DNA of 64,000 nucleotides from JBPCMN01 sp013695115 (GTDB lineage Bacteria; Actinomycetota; Acidimicrobiia; IMCC26256; JACDBD01). This document shows positions 41,725-49,878 of this stretch, in pieces (position 1 is the stretch's first letter; each line of letters opens with the position of its first letter). The notes beneath the pieces were generated by a model. That model saw only the letters and a list, made by a program, of their open reading frames with translations, made no database searches and was not told the origin of the DNA. The stretch covers positions 1-64,000 of the forward strand of contig JBPCMN010000009.1 of NCBI GenBank assembly GCA_051002235.1, written 5' to 3'. The position numbers and the translations under genes are program-made.

Positions 41725-43380
41725 CTACGCGCCGAACGAGGCGTCGAACGCCGTTTCGGGGAGATCGGCCGCGGCCCGCTCCGCTTTCACCGCGGCTCGG
41801 TAGTCCTCGACCTCGCGCGTGCGCTCGGCGTCGCTCCAGCCGAGCTCGGCGCCGACGAGCCGGGCGACGTCGTCGGCGACCCGCGCCGACGCGTCCCGCG
41901 CCAGCAGGCGCGCCCGGGTGCGGCGGGCCAGCACGTCGTCGAGGGTGCGCGCCATCTCGTGGCGGACCGCGAACACCGCCTCCGCCCGCAGGTAGGGGAG
42001 CCCGGGCACCAACGGCTCGCCCAGCGCGGGGTCGGCCTCGATCAGCTCCTGGACCGCGTCGGCCTCGGTCCCGTAGCGCCCGGCGAGGTGGGAGTGCGTG
42101 CTGGGCTCGAGCGATTCGGCCGGTGGCTCGAAGCCCTCTCCCCCCACCAGCCGCAGCCGCTTCGTCCTGCACCGCCGGCGGCGCTTGCCCAGGAACGCGG
42201 CGACGACGTCGACGGTGTCGTCGGCCATCTTCCGGTAGGTGGTGAGCTTCCCGCCGGTGACGGTCACGACCCCGCTCTCGGAGCGGCCGACGGCGTGGCG
42301 CCGCGACAGGTCGGCGGTACGCTCGCTCGTCGCGTCGCGGAGCAGCGGGCGCAATCCCGCCCAGGTGCCGACGACGTCGGCCTCGGTGACCGGCTCTGTC
42401 ACCGTGGCGTTGAGCGCGCCGAGCAGGTAGGCGATGTCCTCGGGCGCGCACTGCGCATCGTCGATGGGGCCGTCGTAGTCGGTGTCGGTGGTCCCGACGT
42501 AGGTGAGGTCACCCCAGGGCACCACGAACACCGAGCGCTTGTCCTTGGGCACGGGGATGATGGCGGCCATGTCGTTGCGGACCTTGGCCCACGGCACGGT
42601 GATGTGGATGCCCTTGGCCGGCCGGAGCGAGTCGGGATCGTTGCCCTCGTCGAGGCGCCGGACCTCGTCGGCCCAGACCCCGGCCGCGTTCACCACGCTG
42701 TCCGCGCCCACCTCGATCGACTCCCCGTCGGCCTCGATGCGGGCGCCCCGTACCTTGCCCTGATCGTCCTTGAGCACCCCGGTCACGCCGGCGTAGTTGG
42801 CGACAACGGCACCGTGGGCGGCGGCGCTGCGGCACAGCGCCAGCGTGAGCCGGGCGTCGTCGGTGCGGGCGTCGTAGTACACGTACGCGCCCGACAGCCG
42901 GTCGGGTCGCAGGGTGGGCATGTGGACGAGCGCCTTCTCCTTGGAGATGCGCGAGTGGCGCTTGCCGATGCGCAGCCCGCCGGTGAGGTCGTACATCCAC
43001 AGCGCGGTCCCGAACGCCCGGGCGAGCTTGCGGTTGAACAGCCCGTCCCGCGTCATGAGCGGGACCAGGAACGGCAGCACCCGCACCAGGTGGGGGGCGT
43101 TGCGCAGCGCCACCTGACGCTCGGCCAGGTTCTCGTACACGAGCACGAACTCGCGTTGCTGGAGGTAGCGCAGGCCGCCGTGGATGAGCTTCGACGACTT
43201 CGACGACGTGCCCGACGCGAAGTCGTGCCGCTCGACCAGGGCGGTACGAAAGCCCCGAGAGGCGGCGTCGAGCGCGACCCCCGCACCCGTGATCCCACCA
43301 CCGACGACGAGCACGTCGAAGCGCTCTTCGCCCAGCCGGCGCAGGGCCTCCGACCGGTCGAAGCTCGATGGGGCGGCCAT
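41725..43380 (-). CDS. glpD: Glycerol-3-phosphate dehydrogenase (FAD)
   Basis: A 551-residue membrane-associated flavoenzyme that oxidises glycerol 3-phosphate to DHAP and passes electrons to quinone. The FAD motif VLVVGGGITGAGVALDAASRG (about 23) is followed by SGTSSKSSKLIHGGLRYLQ, the substrate-site AKGIHITVPW, and TVTGGKLTTYRKMAD. A C-terminal helical domain (about 400-551) is present. The ATG at 43380 has TAGGGT seven bases upstream, indicating a leaderless start of the four-gene operon. It is divergent from the ABC binding-protein gene. Confidence 0.95.
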   Translation of the reverse strand: MAAPSSFDRSEALRRLGEERFDVLVVGGGITGAGVALDAASRGFRTALVERHDFASGTSSKSSKLIHGGLRYLQQREFVLVYENLAERQVALRNAPHLVRVLPFLVPLMTRDGLFNRKLARAFGTALWMYDLTGGLRIGKRHSRISKEKALVHMPTLRPDRLSGAYVYYDARTDDARLTLALCRSAAAHGAVVANYAGVTGVLKDDQGKVRGARIEADGESIEVGADSVVNAAGVWADEVRRLDEGNDPDSLRPAKGIHITVPWAKVRNDMAAIIPVPKDKRSVFVVPWGDLTYVGTTDTDYDGPIDDAQCAPEDIAYLLGALNATVTEPVTEADVVGTWAGLRPLLRDATSERTADLSRRHAVGRSESGVVTVTGGKLTTYRKMADDTVDVVAAFLGKRRRRCRTKRLRLVGGEGFEPPAESLEPSTHSHLAGRYGTEADAVQELIEADPALGEPLVPGLPYLRAEAVFAVRHEMARTLDDVLARRTRARLLARDASARVADDVARLVGAELGWSDAERTREVEDYRAAVKAERAAADLPETAFDASFGA

Positions 43381-43540
43381 CGACGGCACCCTACCCGTGC
43401 CCTTCGTCATGACGTGACCGTCAGGATTCGCGCCCGCGCCCGGCATCACGCGCCTGGTGTCGTTAGAGTTGGGTCCGCAACCGAGCCCGTCCCCGCGCAT
43501 CACGGCTCCGGGCGGGCCACTCGGAAAACAGGGGGAACGT

Positions 43541-44800
43541 ATGAAGAGCAAGCGATGGTTGCGGCTCGCCGCCGTGGGTGCCGCCGCCGGTCTGGTGGTT
43601 GCCGTCTCCGCCGGCTCGGCCGGCGCCGGTGGCGACGCGCCCGACCGCGAGTCGAACGGGGTCCTGAAATACGGGCTCCTGCTCCCGCAGACCGGGGCGC
43701 TCGACTTCCTCGGGCCACCCATGATCGACGCCGCCAACATGGCCGTGGAGGAGATCAACGCCGCCGGCGGCGTGAATGGCGCGCCGGCCGAGGTGACCCT
43801 CACCGACGACGGCACCGATCCCGACGTCGCCAACGCGGCCACCGACCGGCTCCTCCAGGAGGACGTCGACGTGATCGTGGGCGCGGCGGCCTCGGGCGTC
43901 ACACTGTCGGTGATCGACAAGATCACCGGTGCGGGCGTGGTCGAGTGCTCGCCGTCCAACACGGGTGTGCAGTTCACGACGTACCCGGACAAGGGCCGGT
44001 ACTTCCGGACTGCCCCGCCCGACAACCTGCAGTCGCAGGTGCTCGCCGACCTGGTGGTGGACGACGGGAACTCGGACGTGGTCATCGTCGCCCGTAGCGA
44101 CGAGTACGGCGAGGGCTTCGCCGAGTTCCTCGAGAAGGAGCTCGACGGCGCCGGTGCCGACGTCCAGGACGTCATCCTCTACGACCCCGAGGCCACGAGC
44201 TACGACGACGTGGCCGAGCAGATCTCGGAAGCCGACCCCGAAGCGGTCGCGATGATCGCCTTCGACGAGGGTGGTGCCGTGCTCACGGCCGCCATCGAAG
44301 CGGGCGTCGGGCCGGCGGATCTGCAGTGGTACGGCACGGACGGTATCCAGAGCGCGACCTTCTTCGAGAACGTCGACGCCAACAACCCGGCGGTCGTGGA
44401 GGGGATCAGGGGGACGGCTCCGTCGGCGGCTCCCGCCGACGGCGAGGAGACGTTCCAGGAGCGGTTCCAGGCGTTCTCGCCGGGGACCGACACGATCTTC
44501 TCGGGTCACTCGTACGACTGCGTCGTGATCGCCGCGCTGGCGGCGACCGCGGCCGAGTCGGATGCGTCCCAGGACATCGCCAAGGGCATCAACGCCGTCA
44601 CCAAGAAGGGCACCAAGTGCAGCCTCTACGAGGAGTGCGTGGCCCTGCTCGGGGACGGCGAGGACATCAACTACCAGGGCGCGGCGGGCCCGCTCGACTT
44701 CACCAAGAAGGGTGAGCCGGGCAAGGGCGCGTACGACACCTGGGAGTTCGCGGCCGACGGCAGCGTCGAGACCATCGACGAGAGCATCAAGGCCGGTTAG
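43541..44800 (+). CDS. livJ: ABC transporter substrate-binding protein (branched-chain amino acid type)
   Basis: A 419-residue type I periplasmic binding protein with a cleavable signal peptide ending near SAGSAGAGGD. GVLKYGLLLPQTGALDFLGPPM and DAANMAVEEINAAGGVNGAP are the typical Peripla_BP_6 opening; VDVIVGAAASGVTLSVIDKI follows. A GGGGGAA site precedes the ATG. It is on the opposite strand but next to a complete livFGMH set, so it is probably their binding protein. The cargo (amino acid, amide or urea) is not readable. Confidence 0.9.
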   Translation: MKSKRWLRLAAVGAAAGLVVAVSAGSAGAGGDAPDRESNGVLKYGLLLPQTGALDFLGPPMIDAANMAVEEINAAGGVNGAPAEVTLTDDGTDPDVANAATDRLLQEDVDVIVGAAASGVTLSVIDKITGAGVVECSPSNTGVQFTTYPDKGRYFRTAPPDNLQSQVLADLVVDDGNSDVVIVARSDEYGEGFAEFLEKELDGAGADVQDVILYDPEATSYDDVAEQISEADPEAVAMIAFDEGGAVLTAAIEAGVGPADLQWYGTDGIQSATFFENVDANNPAVVEGIRGTAPSAAPADGEETFQERFQAFSPGTDTIFSGHSYDCVVIAALAATAAESDASQDIAKGINAVTKKGTKCSLYEECVALLGDGEDINYQGAAGPLDFTKKGEPGKGAYDTWEFAADGSVETIDESIKAG

Positions 44801-44806
44801 CGAACA

Positions 44807-44936
44807 CTCGTCGCAAGACGAGAGAACAGGAGTGGGGGGCAGGGGGACCGGGCCCCACTTCCTTTTCTGGTCGCGCTCGCTTCGCTCGCCGCTCCCGCAC
44901 GCACCTGGCGGTCCCGGGGCCGGGGGACCCGGCCCC
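44807..44936. terminator. Hairpin cluster between convergent livJ and livF
   Basis: The 167-bp gap between the two stops holds 44807-44812/44817-44822 (CTCGTC, GCAA loop) just after livJ, a GTGGGG/CCCCAC stem at about 44831-44859 followed by TTCCTTTT, and a 9-bp GC stem 44916-44924/44928-44936. They probably terminate transcription from both sides. No gene is seen here. Confidence 0.6.
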
Positions 44937-44967
44937 CTGGCGGAGGATGGCAGCTCCTTTGCGTGCG

Positions 44968-45711
44968 CTATTCGGTCGCGGCTTCGGCCAGCGTCCCGAG
45001 GTAGAGCTCGACCACCTTGGGGTCGTGGAGCAGCTCGTCGCCGGGGCCGGTGTGGGCGTTGCGACCCTGGTCGAGCACATACCCGCGGTCGGCGATCTCG
45101 AGACAGCGGCGGGCGTTCTGCTCCACCATCACGATCGACACGCCCGCGCCGTTGATCTCCTTGACCCGCTCGAACACCTGGTCCTGCAACACCGGCGACA
45201 GGCCCGCCGACGGCTCGTCGAGGAACAGCACTGCCGGGTCCATCATCAGCGCCCGGCCCATGGCCACCATCTGGCGTTCGCCCCCGGAGAGCGAGCCGGC
45301 GCGTTGCTTGCGCCGCCCGGCGAGCAGGGGGAACAGGGAGGCCACGCCTTCGAACCGCTCGTGCCAGTGCTTGGGTCGCAGGTACAGACCCATGCGCAGG
45401 TTCTCCTCCACCGTGAGGCTCGGGAACACGTTGGCGAGTTGGGGCACGTACCCGACGCCCCGGTCGACGAGCTCGTGGGTGGGCAGGCCGGTGATGTCGT
45501 CACCCCGAAGCGTCACCGTTCCCGAACGCACCGGCACCAGCCCGAACATCGCCTTCACCAGCGTCGACTTGCCCGCCCCGTTGGGCCCGATCACACCGAC
45601 GATCTCGCCGTGATGGACCTCGAGGCTGCTGCCCCTGAGGATGTCGACCCCCGGGAGATAGCCCGCCACCAGCTCGTGGGCGCGGACGAACGGCGGGGCG
45701 GGCTCGGTCAC
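44968..45711 (-). CDS. livF: Branched-chain amino acid-type ABC ATPase LivF
   Basis: A 247-residue ABC ATPase. Walker A VIGPNGAGKSTLVKAMFG (about 39), Q-loop VPQLANVFPSLTVEENL, signature GSLSGGERQMVAMGRALM and Walker B AVLFLDEPSAGLSP are intact, with the switch histidine replaced by MVEQNARR as is normal for LivF. The GTG start overlaps the livG stop. It is the last gene of the minus-strand transporter operon. Confidence 0.93.
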   Translation of the reverse strand: MTEPAPPFVRAHELVAGYLPGVDILRGSSLEVHHGEIVGVIGPNGAGKSTLVKAMFGLVPVRSGTVTLRGDDITGLPTHELVDRGVGYVPQLANVFPSLTVEENLRMGLYLRPKHWHERFEGVASLFPLLAGRRKQRAGSLSGGERQMVAMGRALMMDPAVLFLDEPSAGLSPVLQDQVFERVKEINGAGVSIVMVEQNARRCLEIADRGYVLDQGRNAHTGPGDELLHDPKVVELYLGTLAEAATE

Positions 45712-46559
45712 CCTCCCCCTCCGGTCTGGGCTTCCTCCGTGCGCTTGGCACCGAGGTAGGCGTCGATGACGGCGTCGTTGGTGGCGATCGAGGCCGGCGG
45801 GCCCTCGGCGATGACCTGCCCCTCGACCATGCACACCACCCAGTCGCTGATGCCCATCACGACATCCATGGCGTGCTCGACGAACATGACCGTCATGCCG
45901 TCGTCCCGCAGCTCGCGCACGTGGTCGAGGATCGACTGGAGGAGCGCGGGGTTCACGCCCGCGGTGGGCTCGTCGAGGAGCAGCATGCGCGGCTCGACCA
46001 TGAGCGCCCGGGCCATCTCGAGCAGTTTGCGCTGGCCGCCCGACAGCGTGCCCGCGTACTCGGTTCGCATTTGCGCGAGGTTGAACCGCTCCAGCAGCGC
46101 GTCGGCGCGCGCCTCGATCTCGCGCTCCTGCTGTCGCCACAACGGTCGAACCAGGCACTCGCGCAGGCGTTCGCCCCGCTGCGTGGTGGCGGCCAGCGTC
46201 ATGTTGTCGAGCACGGTCATCTTGGCCAGCGCCTTGGTCAGCTGGAACGTGCGCACCAGTCCGGTCCGCGGGATCTGGTAGGCCAGCATCCCCTCGAGCT
46301 GGCTGCCGTCGAAGCTCCACGTCCCCGCATCGGCGCGGTCGAACCCGGTGAGCAGATTGAACATGGTGGTCTTGCCGGCGCCGTTGGGGCCTATGAGCCC
46401 GGTGATGGTCCCGCGCTGGCACTCGAGGTGGTCGACGTGTACTGCCACGAGGCCGCCGAAGCTCTTCCGCAAGCCCGAGACAGACAGGATCGGGTCGGGC
46501 TTCGCCACCCCGGGCTCGGGTGCGACACCGGTCACCGGGGCGGCGGTCTCACTGGGCAT
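45708..46559 (-). CDS. livG: Branched-chain amino acid-type ABC ATPase LivG
   Basis: A 283-residue ABC ATPase with about 20 extra N-terminal residues. Walker A LIGPNGAGKTTMFNLLTGF, Q-loop TFQLTKALAKMTVLDNM, signature GTLSGGQRKLLEMARALM, Walker B RMLLLDEPTAGVNP and switch FVEHAMDVVM are all present. It should pair with LivF under the two permeases. The start overlaps the end of livM by 11 bp. Confidence 0.94.
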   Translation of the reverse strand: MPSETAAPVTGVAPEPGVAKPDPILSVSGLRKSFGGLVAVHVDHLECQRGTITGLIGPNGAGKTTMFNLLTGFDRADAGTWSFDGSQLEGMLAYQIPRTGLVRTFQLTKALAKMTVLDNMTLAATTQRGERLRECLVRPLWRQQEREIEARADALLERFNLAQMRTEYAGTLSGGQRKLLEMARALMVEPRMLLLDEPTAGVNPALLQSILDHVRELRDDGMTVMFVEHAMDVVMGISDWVVCMVEGQVIAEGPPASIATNDAVIDAYLGAKRTEEAQTGGGG

Positions 46560-47538
46560 CGATGAGCACCTCCTCCCGCTTCCCGAGGATCCCCTGGGGC
46601 CGGAAGATCATGAGGAGCATGAGCCCGAGCCCCACGAGCGCGAACCGCAGCGCGCCGATGTCGGTCTCGTCGAGGACCGACTCGGGGATCCAGCCCGCTC
46701 GGATCGCCTCACGGGCGAAGCCCTCGGTGAACTGGATGACGAACCAGTAGAGGACTGCGCCGACGATCGGTCCGAGTCGCGACGCCGGCCCGCCCAGGAT
46801 CAGCACGGTGTAGATCGCGAACGTCACCACCGGGAGGTAGCTGTCGGGGTTCACCGACTGGCGGTCGATGGCGAGCAGCATTCCCGAGAACGCCCCGATC
46901 ACCCCCCCGATGACGAGGCTCTGGAGCTTGAGCACGAACACGTTCTTACCCAGGCTGCGGGCGGCGTCCTCGTCCTCGCGGATCGCCCGCAGGACGCGGC
47001 CCCAGGGGCTGCGGGTGAGCAGTACCACGAGCACGGTGAAGACGGCGACGAGCGCCCACGCGACGGTCAGCACCCACAGGCCCCGCTCGGTGAACGAGAC
47101 CCGGCCGATGCCGTACTCGCCGTTGGGGAACGGGTTGAGGTCGAAGAAGTCGTTGCCGAAGCGCTGGATCCCGAATACGCCCCGGGTCAACGAATCCTCT
47201 CCCGGACCGCGGATGAGGATCCGCAGCACCTCTGCTGCCGCGATCGTCACGATGGCGAGGTAGTCGGCCCGGAGGCGGAGGGTCGGCAGCCCGAAAAGCA
47301 GACCGAGCGCGACCGCGGCGGCGACGCCGACGAGCAGCCCCAGCCACAGCGGGCCGCCCTGGTCGACGGTGATGGCGGTGCCGTAGGCGCCCACCATGAG
47401 GAAGGCGACGTGGCCGAAGTTGAGCAGCCCGGTGTACCCGAACTGGAGGTTCAGTCCGACCGCCGCCAGCGCGTAGGCGGCCGCCAGCGGCCCGATCGCC
47501 ACCCGGATCGCGTCGGCGAGGACCTCGACGATGTCCAT
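46549..47538 (-). CDS. livM: Branched-chain amino acid-type ABC permease LivM
   Basis: A 329-residue permease with about eight to nine membrane helices. AAVGLNLQFGYTGLLNFGHVAF is the typical opening, and WGRVLRAIREDEDAARSLGKNVF is the cytoplasmic coupling helix that contacts the ATPases. ILGGPASRLGPIVGAVLYW and MLLMIFRPQGILG close it. Its ATG is two bases after the TAG of a leader-type frame that separates it from livH. Confidence 0.93.
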   Translation of the reverse strand: MDIVEVLADAIRVAIGPLAAAYALAAVGLNLQFGYTGLLNFGHVAFLMVGAYGTAITVDQGGPLWLGLLVGVAAAVALGLLFGLPTLRLRADYLAIVTIAAAEVLRILIRGPGEDSLTRGVFGIQRFGNDFFDLNPFPNGEYGIGRVSFTERGLWVLTVAWALVAVFTVLVVLLTRSPWGRVLRAIREDEDAARSLGKNVFVLKLQSLVIGGVIGAFSGMLLAIDRQSVNPDSYLPVVTFAIYTVLILGGPASRLGPIVGAVLYWFVIQFTEGFAREAIRAGWIPESVLDETDIGALRFALVGLGLMLLMIFRPQGILGKREEVLIDAQ

Positions 47539-47540
47539 CT

Positions 47541-47666
47541 CTATGGTCGCCTCGCCTCGGCCGGCGGGATACCCGCCGGCCGCCCTACGGGCCGCTCGGC
47601 GACGTGCCCTGCGGGCCGCTCGGGACTCCGTGCTCGTTCGACTGCGCTCGCTCGCTCTTGGTGCAT
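47541..47666 (-). CDS. Leader-type small frame between livH and livM
   Basis: A 41-residue frame (43 if the ATG at 47672 is used) starting MHQERASAVERARS and ending PAEARRP and TAG. GGAG four to six bases upstream follows the livH TAG directly, and the TAG is two bases from the livM ATG (TAGAGATG). The hairpin 47558-47568/47572-47582 (11 bp, loop ATA) is perfect. The frame relative to the hairpin differs from the classic copies, so this is a rearranged member of the element with two added SPERPAG/AERPVG repeats. Confidence 0.5.
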   Translation of the reverse strand: MHQERASAVERARSPERPAGHVAERPVGRPAGIPPAEARRP

Positions 47667-47676
47667 TCGCATCTCC

Positions 47677-48996
47677 CTATCCCACCCGTTCGGCCCGGCC
47701 CAGGAGGCCCTGGGGGCGGATCAGCACCGCCAGGATCAGCACGGCCAGCGCCACGCCCAGCTTGTACTTGCTCTCGACCCAGTACGTACTCACCTGCGTC
47801 GTCACGCCGATGACGAGTCCACCCGCCATCGCGCCGTAGGCGGTGCCGATCCCGCCCAGGATGACGGCGGCGAACATCGACAGCAGCAGGGTGAAACCCA
47901 TGTCGTAGGTGATCTTGTCGGTGATGCCCTGGAACACGCCGCCGAGCCCGGCCAATGCCGCGCCGGCGATCCAGGTGACGAGGATCACCCGCTCGACGTC
48001 GATGCCCGAGGCCTCGGCCAGATCTCGGTCGTCGGAGACCGCCCGCATGGCGGTGCCGAGGCGGGTGCCCTGGAGCAGGAGCCCTACCGCCACGAGCAGC
48101 GCGAGCGACAGCCCGATGATCACGAAGTCTTTGGGCGGAAGCGAGATCGGCCCCACGTCGAAGTTCTTCTGCACCGTGAACTCGGTGAACGGCCGCGGCC
48201 GCTCGCCGAAGATGATGAGGAACACGTGGCGGAGGAAGAGCCCCAGCCCGATGGACACGACGATGAGGGCGACGTTCCCCGAGCGCCGTCGGCGCAGGCG
48301 TCGGAAGAGCCCGGATTCCAGCACGTAGCCGAAGAGACCGCCGGCGAGGAGAGCGAGTACGGCGGCGGCGACCAACGGCATCTCCGGTCCGCCTGCCGAC
48401 GCGCTCAGGAAGAACGCGATCAGCGCCCCGAACGTAACCACCTCGCCGTGGGCGAAGTTCACCAGGCCGGTGACGCCGAAGATGAGCGACAACCCGACTG
48501 ACGCGAGCGCGAGCACCACCCCGACCCGGATGCCCTGGACCCCCAGGTTGAGCAATCGCTCGGCCGGCGACCTGCTCGTCGTCGTGCGCTCACCGATGGC
48601 GAAGATGAGTCCCTTGGCCCGACCTTCCTCGATCTCGACTTCGAGGCTCGCCTTGTCCTCGTCGCGGAGCCCGACTCCCTTGGGCAGGGTGTCGGTGTCG
48701 AGCGTGACCGTGTACGTGCCTGGGCCCGGGAGCATGATCTCCCAGCTGCCTTCCTCGTCGGTGACCGCCTCGCCCACTTCGCGGTCGCCCTTCTTGGCGG
48801 TGAGCTCGACTCCCTCCAGCGGTTTGGACGGTTCCTTGGTCTTGTCCTGGATCCGGCCCCGCACGAACTCGGGCTCGTCGACCGGCGTCTCCTCGTCGTC
48901 CTCCTGAGCGGAGGCGGGCATCGCGGATGCGACCGCCAGCGCGCCCGTGAGCGCGAGCAGTGCGAACGCTCCCCAGGCTCTCGTCCGTGGTCGCAC
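47677..48996 (-). CDS. livH: LivH-type ABC permease fused to an extracellular carboxypeptidase-regulatory-like domain
   Basis: A 439-residue fusion. Residues 1-30 form a signal peptide (ALLALTGALAVASAMPASAQ). About 40-135 form a beta-sandwich of the carboxypeptidase-regulatory/SpaA type (VRGRIQDKTKEPSKPLEGVEL, GEAVTDEEGSWEIMLPGPGTYTVTL). From about 150 the permease follows: VVLALASVGLSLIFGVTGLVNFAHGE, AMRAVSDDRDLAEASGIDVER (coupling helix) and the closing LIRPQGLLG. A normal LivH is about 290-300 residues, so the extra length is the outer domain. The start is a GTG. It is the first gene of the transporter operon. Confidence 0.88.
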   Translation of the reverse strand: MRPRTRAWGAFALLALTGALAVASAMPASAQEDDEETPVDEPEFVRGRIQDKTKEPSKPLEGVELTAKKGDREVGEAVTDEEGSWEIMLPGPGTYTVTLDTDTLPKGVGLRDEDKASLEVEIEEGRAKGLIFAIGERTTTSRSPAERLLNLGVQGIRVGVVLALASVGLSLIFGVTGLVNFAHGEVVTFGALIAFFLSASAGGPEMPLVAAAVLALLAGGLFGYVLESGLFRRLRRRRSGNVALIVVSIGLGLFLRHVFLIIFGERPRPFTEFTVQKNFDVGPISLPPKDFVIIGLSLALLVAVGLLLQGTRLGTAMRAVSDDRDLAEASGIDVERVILVTWIAGAALAGLGGVFQGITDKITYDMGFTLLLSMFAAVILGGIGTAYGAMAGGLVIGVTTQVSTYWVESKYKLGVALAVLILAVLIRPQGLLGRAERVG

Positions 48997-49061
48997 GGAT
49001 TTCCCCCCTTGATCCGGGTGCGGAGTCTAGGAGTCAGACCTCGAAAGGGGAATGGCCCCGG

Positions 49062-49772
49062 TCAGCGCCCGAACAGCGCCACCAGCACGGGCGCGAACAC
49101 CAGGGCGGGCAGGAACGACGCCGCCCGTACCTCGGCGATGTCGAGAAGGCGCAGCCCGATCCCGATGAGGAGGAGTCCTCCGACCGCGCTCATCTCGTCG
49201 ACCATGCGGTCGGTGAGCACGTCGTCGAGCAGGGCGGCCGAGGCGGTGAGGCCACCCTGGAGCACCGCGATGGTCACGACACTGGCGGCGACGCCCCACC
49301 CGAGTGTCGTCGCGAACGCCAATGCCGCGAAGCCGTCGAGGGCGCTCTTGGTCGCGAGCAGGTCGATGTCGCCGTTGAGCCCGTCCTGGATCGAGCCCAG
49401 GATCGTGAGCGGGCCCACGCAGAACACCAGCGACGCCACCAGATAGCCCTCGACGAAGCGCGATCTGGTCGAGGACCCCGATGCGCGCGGTGCCCGACTC
49501 ACGCGTGCCTCGATCCGTTCGCCGACGCGCTCGAGGCGGTCTTCGAGCCGCAGCAGCTCGCCCACGAGCCCGCCGAGCAGGAGCGCGCCGAGCATCAGCA
49601 ACGCGTTGCGGGTCAGCAGCCCCTCGCGCACACCGAGGAACACGGTGAACAGGCCAAGACCCTGCATCACGGTGATGCGGAAGCGTTCGGGGAGCCGGCT
49701 GCCCAGCAGCACGCCCGCGGTCGAGCCCGCCAGCATCGCCGCGATGTTGATGAGCGTGCCCGCGCCCCGCAC
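49062..49772 (-). CDS. DUF554 family membrane protein
   Basis: A 236-residue protein with about six helices. The opening GTLINIAAMLAGSTAGVLLGSRLPERF, GLGLFTVFLGVREGL and LLGGLVGELLRLEDRLERVGERIE match the DUF554 family, as do the repeat-like second half SLVFCVGPLTILGSIQDGLNGD and KSALDGFAALAFATTLG. These are proposed small-molecule transporters. TAGTTT seven bases before the GTG indicates a leaderless start. It is divergent from an EamA transporter. Confidence 0.88.
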   Translation of the reverse strand: MRGAGTLINIAAMLAGSTAGVLLGSRLPERFRITVMQGLGLFTVFLGVREGLLTRNALLMLGALLLGGLVGELLRLEDRLERVGERIEARVSRAPRASGSSTRSRFVEGYLVASLVFCVGPLTILGSIQDGLNGDIDLLATKSALDGFAALAFATTLGWGVAASVVTIAVLQGGLTASAALLDDVLTDRMVDEMSAVGGLLLIGIGLRLLDIAEVRAASFLPALVFAPVLVALFGR

Positions 49773-49878
49773 GATCGGGAAACTAGGTCGGGCGGGCACG
49801 GGCGCGTGCGAGACTCGCCCGATCGGACGCAGGTTCATCACGACCACGCACGGCACGCGGCCGGAGGCGTTCGGTCCG

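Noticed and set aside
44870..44960. Another copy of the leader element near the livF 3' end
   Set aside because: It has GC hairpins and GCTCGC repeats, but no core peptide, no start-adjacent stop, and it lies between two convergent stops.
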